The notes under the pieces: model-generated
Seen by the model: only the letters and a program-made list of their open reading frames with translations
Told to the model about the DNA's origin: nothing
Database searches by the model: none
Translations under genes and position numbers: made by a program
Assembly (NCBI RefSeq): GCF_002042885.1
Contig: NZ_MVFY01000005.1
Location: 1-64,000, forward strand
Source: Citrobacter portucalensis
Lineage (GTDB): Bacteria; Pseudomonadota; Gammaproteobacteria; Enterobacterales; Enterobacteriaceae
Direction: 5' to 3'
DNA length: 64,000 bases
Shown here: positions 61,817 through 64,000 of the stretch, piece after piece
Layout of the letters: each line of letters begins with the position of its first letter
Numbering within the stretch: position 1 is the first letter of the stretch

Positions 61817-63469
61817 ATGTTTTGTGTGCAATGTGAACAAACCATCCGTACTCCGGCAGGAAACGGCTGCTCTTACGCGCAGGGTATGTGCGGTAAAACG
61901 GCTGAAACCTCCGATTTGCAGGATCTGCTGATTGCTTCCCTACAAGGTCTGTCTGCATGGGCTGTTAAAGCACGTGAATACGGCATCATCGACCATGAGG
62001 TTGATAACTTTGCGCCGCGTGCATTCTTCTCCACGCTGACTAACGTTAACTTCGATTCCCCGCGTATTGTTGGCTATGCCCGTGAAGCTATCGCCATGCG
62101 CGACGCCCTAAAAGCGCAATGCCTGAACATCGACGCGAACGCAGCGGTCACCAACCCGATGGCCGATCTGCAACTGGTCAGCGACGATCTGGGTGACCTG
62201 CAACGTCAGGCCGCTGAATTTACCCCGAACAAAGACAAAGCAGCCATTGGCGAGAACATTCTCGGCCTGCGTCTGCTGTGTCTGTACGGCCTGAAAGGTG
62301 CGGCAGCTTACATGGAGCACGCGCACGTTCTCGGTCAGTACGACAACGAAATCTACGCTCAGTACCACAAAATCATGGCGTGGCTGGGTACCTGGCCTGC
62401 CGATATGAACGCTCTGCTGGAGTGTTCAATGGAAATCGGCCAGATGAACTTCAAAGTGATGAGCATTCTGGACGCCGGTGAAACCACCAAATACGGCCAC
62501 CCGACCCCGACTCAGGTCAACGTAAAAGCAACCGAAGGTAAGTGCATCCTGATCTCCGGTCACGACCTGAAAGATCTGTACAACCTGCTGGAGCAGACCG
62601 AAGGTACCGGTGTTAACGTTTATACCCACGGTGAAATGCTGCCGGCGCACGGCTACCCGGAACTGCGTAAGTTCAAGCACCTGATCGGCAACTACGGCAG
62701 CGGCTGGCAGAACCAGCAGGTAGAGTTTGCCCGCTTCCCAGGTCCGATCGTGATGACCTCTAACTGCATCATCGACCCGACCGTTGGCGCGTACGACGAC
62801 CGTATCTGGACCCGTAGCATCGTCGGTTGGCCGGGTGTGAGCCACCTCGAAGGCGACAACTTCGGTCCGGTTATCGCTCAGGCACAGCAGATGGCTGGCT
62901 TCCCGTACAGCGAAATCCCGCACCTGATCACCGTAGGTTTCGGTCGTCAGACCCTGCTGGGCGCTGCTGATACCCTGATCGACCTGGTGAGCCGCGAAAA
63001 ACTGCGTCACATCTTCCTGGTTGGCGGTTGTGACGGTGCACGTGGTGAACGTAACTACTTCACCGACTTCGCCACCAGCGTGCCGGATGACTGCCTGATC
63101 CTGACCCTTGCTTGCGGTAAATACCGCTTCAACAAACTGGAGTTCGGCGATATCGAAGGCCTGCCGCGTCTGGTGGATGCTGGTCAGTGTAACGATGCTT
63201 ACTCTGCCATCATCCTGGCGGTAACCCTGGCTGAGAAACTGGGCTGTGGTGTGAACGATCTGCCACTGTCTCTGGTGCTCTCCTGGTTCGAACAGAAAGC
63301 GATTGTTATTCTGCTGACCCTGCTGTCTCTGGGCGTGAAAAACATTGTCACTGGCCCGACTGCACCTGGTTTCTTCACACCGGATCTGCTGGCAGTTCTC
63401 AACGAGAAATTTGGTCTGCGTTCCGTGACCACCGTTGAAGAAGACATGAAGCAACTGCTGAGCGCGTAA
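61817..63469 (+). CDS. hcp: Hcp, hybrid-cluster protein
   Basis: 550 residues, as in E. coli. Four N-terminal cysteines in C-x2-C-x11-C-x6-C arrangement (Cys3, 6, 18, 25) bind the [2Fe-2S] cluster of class II Hcp. The hybrid cluster lies in the C-terminal region (for example [12 protein letters not shown] and ACGKYRFN). It reduces nitric oxide to nitrous oxide in anaerobic growth and acts in S-nitrosylation. I start at the ATG at 61817 after AAAAGGTG; an in-frame GTG at 61811 is less likely. It is cotranscribed with hcr. Confidence 0.97.
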   Translation: MFCVQCEQTIRTPAGNGCSYAQGMCGKTAETSDLQDLLIASLQGLSAWAVKAREYGIIDHEVDNFAPRAFFSTLTNVNFDSPRIVGYAREAIAMRDALKAQCLNIDANAAVTNPMADLQLVSDDLGDLQRQAAEFTPNKDKAAIGENILGLRLLCLYGLKGAAAYMEHAHVLGQYDNEIYAQYHKIMAWLGTWPADMNALLECSMEIGQMNFKVMSILDAGETTKYGHPTPTQVNVKATEGKCILISGHDLKDLYNLLEQTEGTGVNVYTHGEMLPAHGYPELRKFKHLIGNYGSGWQNQQVEFARFPGPIVMTSNCIIDPTVGAYDDRIWTRSIVGWPGVSHLEGDNFGPVIAQAQQMAGFPYSEIPHLITVGFGRQTLLGAADTLIDLVSREKLRHIFLVGGCDGARGERNYFTDFATSVPDDCLILTLACGKYRFNKLEFGDIEGLPRLVDAGQCNDAYSAIILAVTLAEKLGCGVNDLPLSLVLSWFEQKAIVILLTLLSLGVKNIVTGPTAPGFFTPDLLAVLNEKFGLRSVTTVEEDMKQLLSA

Positions 63470-63479
63470 GGAGTAAAGA

Positions 63480-64000
63480 ATGACAATGCCAACTCATCAG
63501 TGCCCATGGCGGATGCAGGTTCACCACATCCATCAGGAAACGCCGGATGTATGGACAATTTCGTTGCTATGCCACGATTATTATCCTTACCGCGCCGGGC
63601 AGTATGCACTGGTCAGCGTACGTAATTCAGCGGATACGCTGCGTGCTTACACCATTTCTTCAACGCCGGGCGTTAGCGAGTACATCACGTTGACCATCCG
63701 CCGGATTGACGATGGCGCAGGTTCACAGTGGCTAACCCGCGACGTGAAGCGCGGCGACTATATCTGGCTGTCGGATGCAATGGGTGAGTTCACCTGTGAA
63801 GATAAAGCGGAAGACAAGTTCCTGATGCTGGCCGCCGGCTGTGGTGTCACGCCAATCATGTCAATGCGTCGCTGGTTGGCAAAGTACCGCCCACAAGCGG
63901 ATGTACAGGTAATCTTTAACGTTCGCTCGCCGCAAGATGTCATTTTTGCCGACGAGTGGCGCGAATATCCGGTGACATTAGTTGCTGAAAACAATGCCAC
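63480..64000 (+). CDS. hcr: Hcr, NADH oxidoreductase of Hcp (partial, runs off window)
   Basis: The first 173 or so residues of an about 322-residue protein; the C-terminal [2Fe-2S] ferredoxin domain lies off the window. It starts with ATG at 63480 after AAGGAG, 10 bases past hcp, beginning MTMPTHQCPWRM. The FAD-binding motif RAYTISSTPG and the NAD-binding GCGVTPIMSMRRW are visible. It reduces Hcp with NADH. The frame stays open to the end. Confidence 0.95.
   Translation, partial: MTMPTHQCPWRMQVHHIHQETPDVWTISLLCHDYYPYRAGQYALVSVRNSADTLRAYTISSTPGVSEYITLTIRRIDDGAGSQWLTRDVKRGDYIWLSDAMGEFTCEDKAEDKFLMLAAGCGVTPIMSMRRWLAKYRPQADVQVIFNVRSPQDVIFADEWREYPVTLVAENNA

Noticed and set aside
62426-63454. 342-codon minus-strand frame over hcp
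   Set aside because: Antisense shadow of the highly expressed hcp gene; no family match and no ribosome binding site.
1-64000. CRISPR arrays, insertion sequences, tRNA or rRNA genes
   Set aside because: No regularly spaced repeats, no transposase-like proteins or terminal repeats, and no cloverleaf or rRNA sequence seen in reading the window.

Overview
The window is a chromosomal segment of an enterobacterium in the Escherichia/Salmonella/Citrobacter group. Nearly every protein is a full-length, close relative of an E. coli K-12 protein. Gene order differs from E. coli at one sharp point, and Citrobacter is the best guess for the genus (inference from protein resemblance and gene content, not a database search).

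Layout. (1) 1-1670: the start of an AT-rich O-antigen operon on the minus strand, with one glycosyltransferase, a JUMPstart/ops element and the galF terminator. (2) 1671-25228: galF and the complete colanic acid cluster, all on the minus strand and transcribed from right to left in the order wza-wzb-wzc-wcaABCDEF-gmd-fcl-gmm-wcaI-cpsB-cpsG-wcaJ-wzxC-wcaKLM. It holds the export machine (Wza/Wzb/Wzc, WzxC, WcaD), GDP-mannose/GDP-fucose synthesis (CpsB, CpsG, Gmd, Fcl, Gmm), the initiating transferase WcaJ, and the other glycosyl, acetyl and pyruvyl transferases. The 655-bp leader before wza carries a second JUMPstart/ops element for RfaH and candidate Rcs boxes. (3) 25884-36677: yegH, asmA, dcd, udk, the diguanylate cyclase gene yegE (dgcE), alkA and the Hsp70-like yegD. 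(4) 36740-36880: one Ibs/Sib type I toxin-antitoxin locus, with the toxin and the antitoxin RNA on opposite strands. (5) 37116-48097: the mdtABCD-baeSR multidrug efflux operon with its own two-component system and a BaeR box, then yegP and yegQ (trhP). (6) 50122-50257: the CRP-controlled sRNA CyaR; its terminator is also an empty P2-type phage attachment site. (7) 50356-64000: clpA-clpS, cspD, macAB, ybjX, ybjD, aqpZ, an ERIC repeat, lysO and hcp-hcr (hcr runs off the edge).

The main structural surprise is that block 7 directly follows CyaR. In E. coli K-12 yegQ-cyaR lies near 2.17 Mb and clpA near 0.92 Mb, on opposite sides of the terminus, and block 7 is here in inverted orientation. The join at about 50258-50311 therefore looks like one end of a large inversion across the terminus. 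The yegI/yegJ/pphC/yegL segment that E. coli has between yegD and mdtA is also absent.

I saw no tRNA, rRNA, insertion sequence, prophage or CRISPR array, and no broken genes. I did not find a wholly new system. The best leads are the rearrangement joined at a phage attachment site, the single Ibs/Sib locus, an Rcs-like palindrome between ybjD and aqpZ, and the little-studied OLD-family nuclease YbjD.
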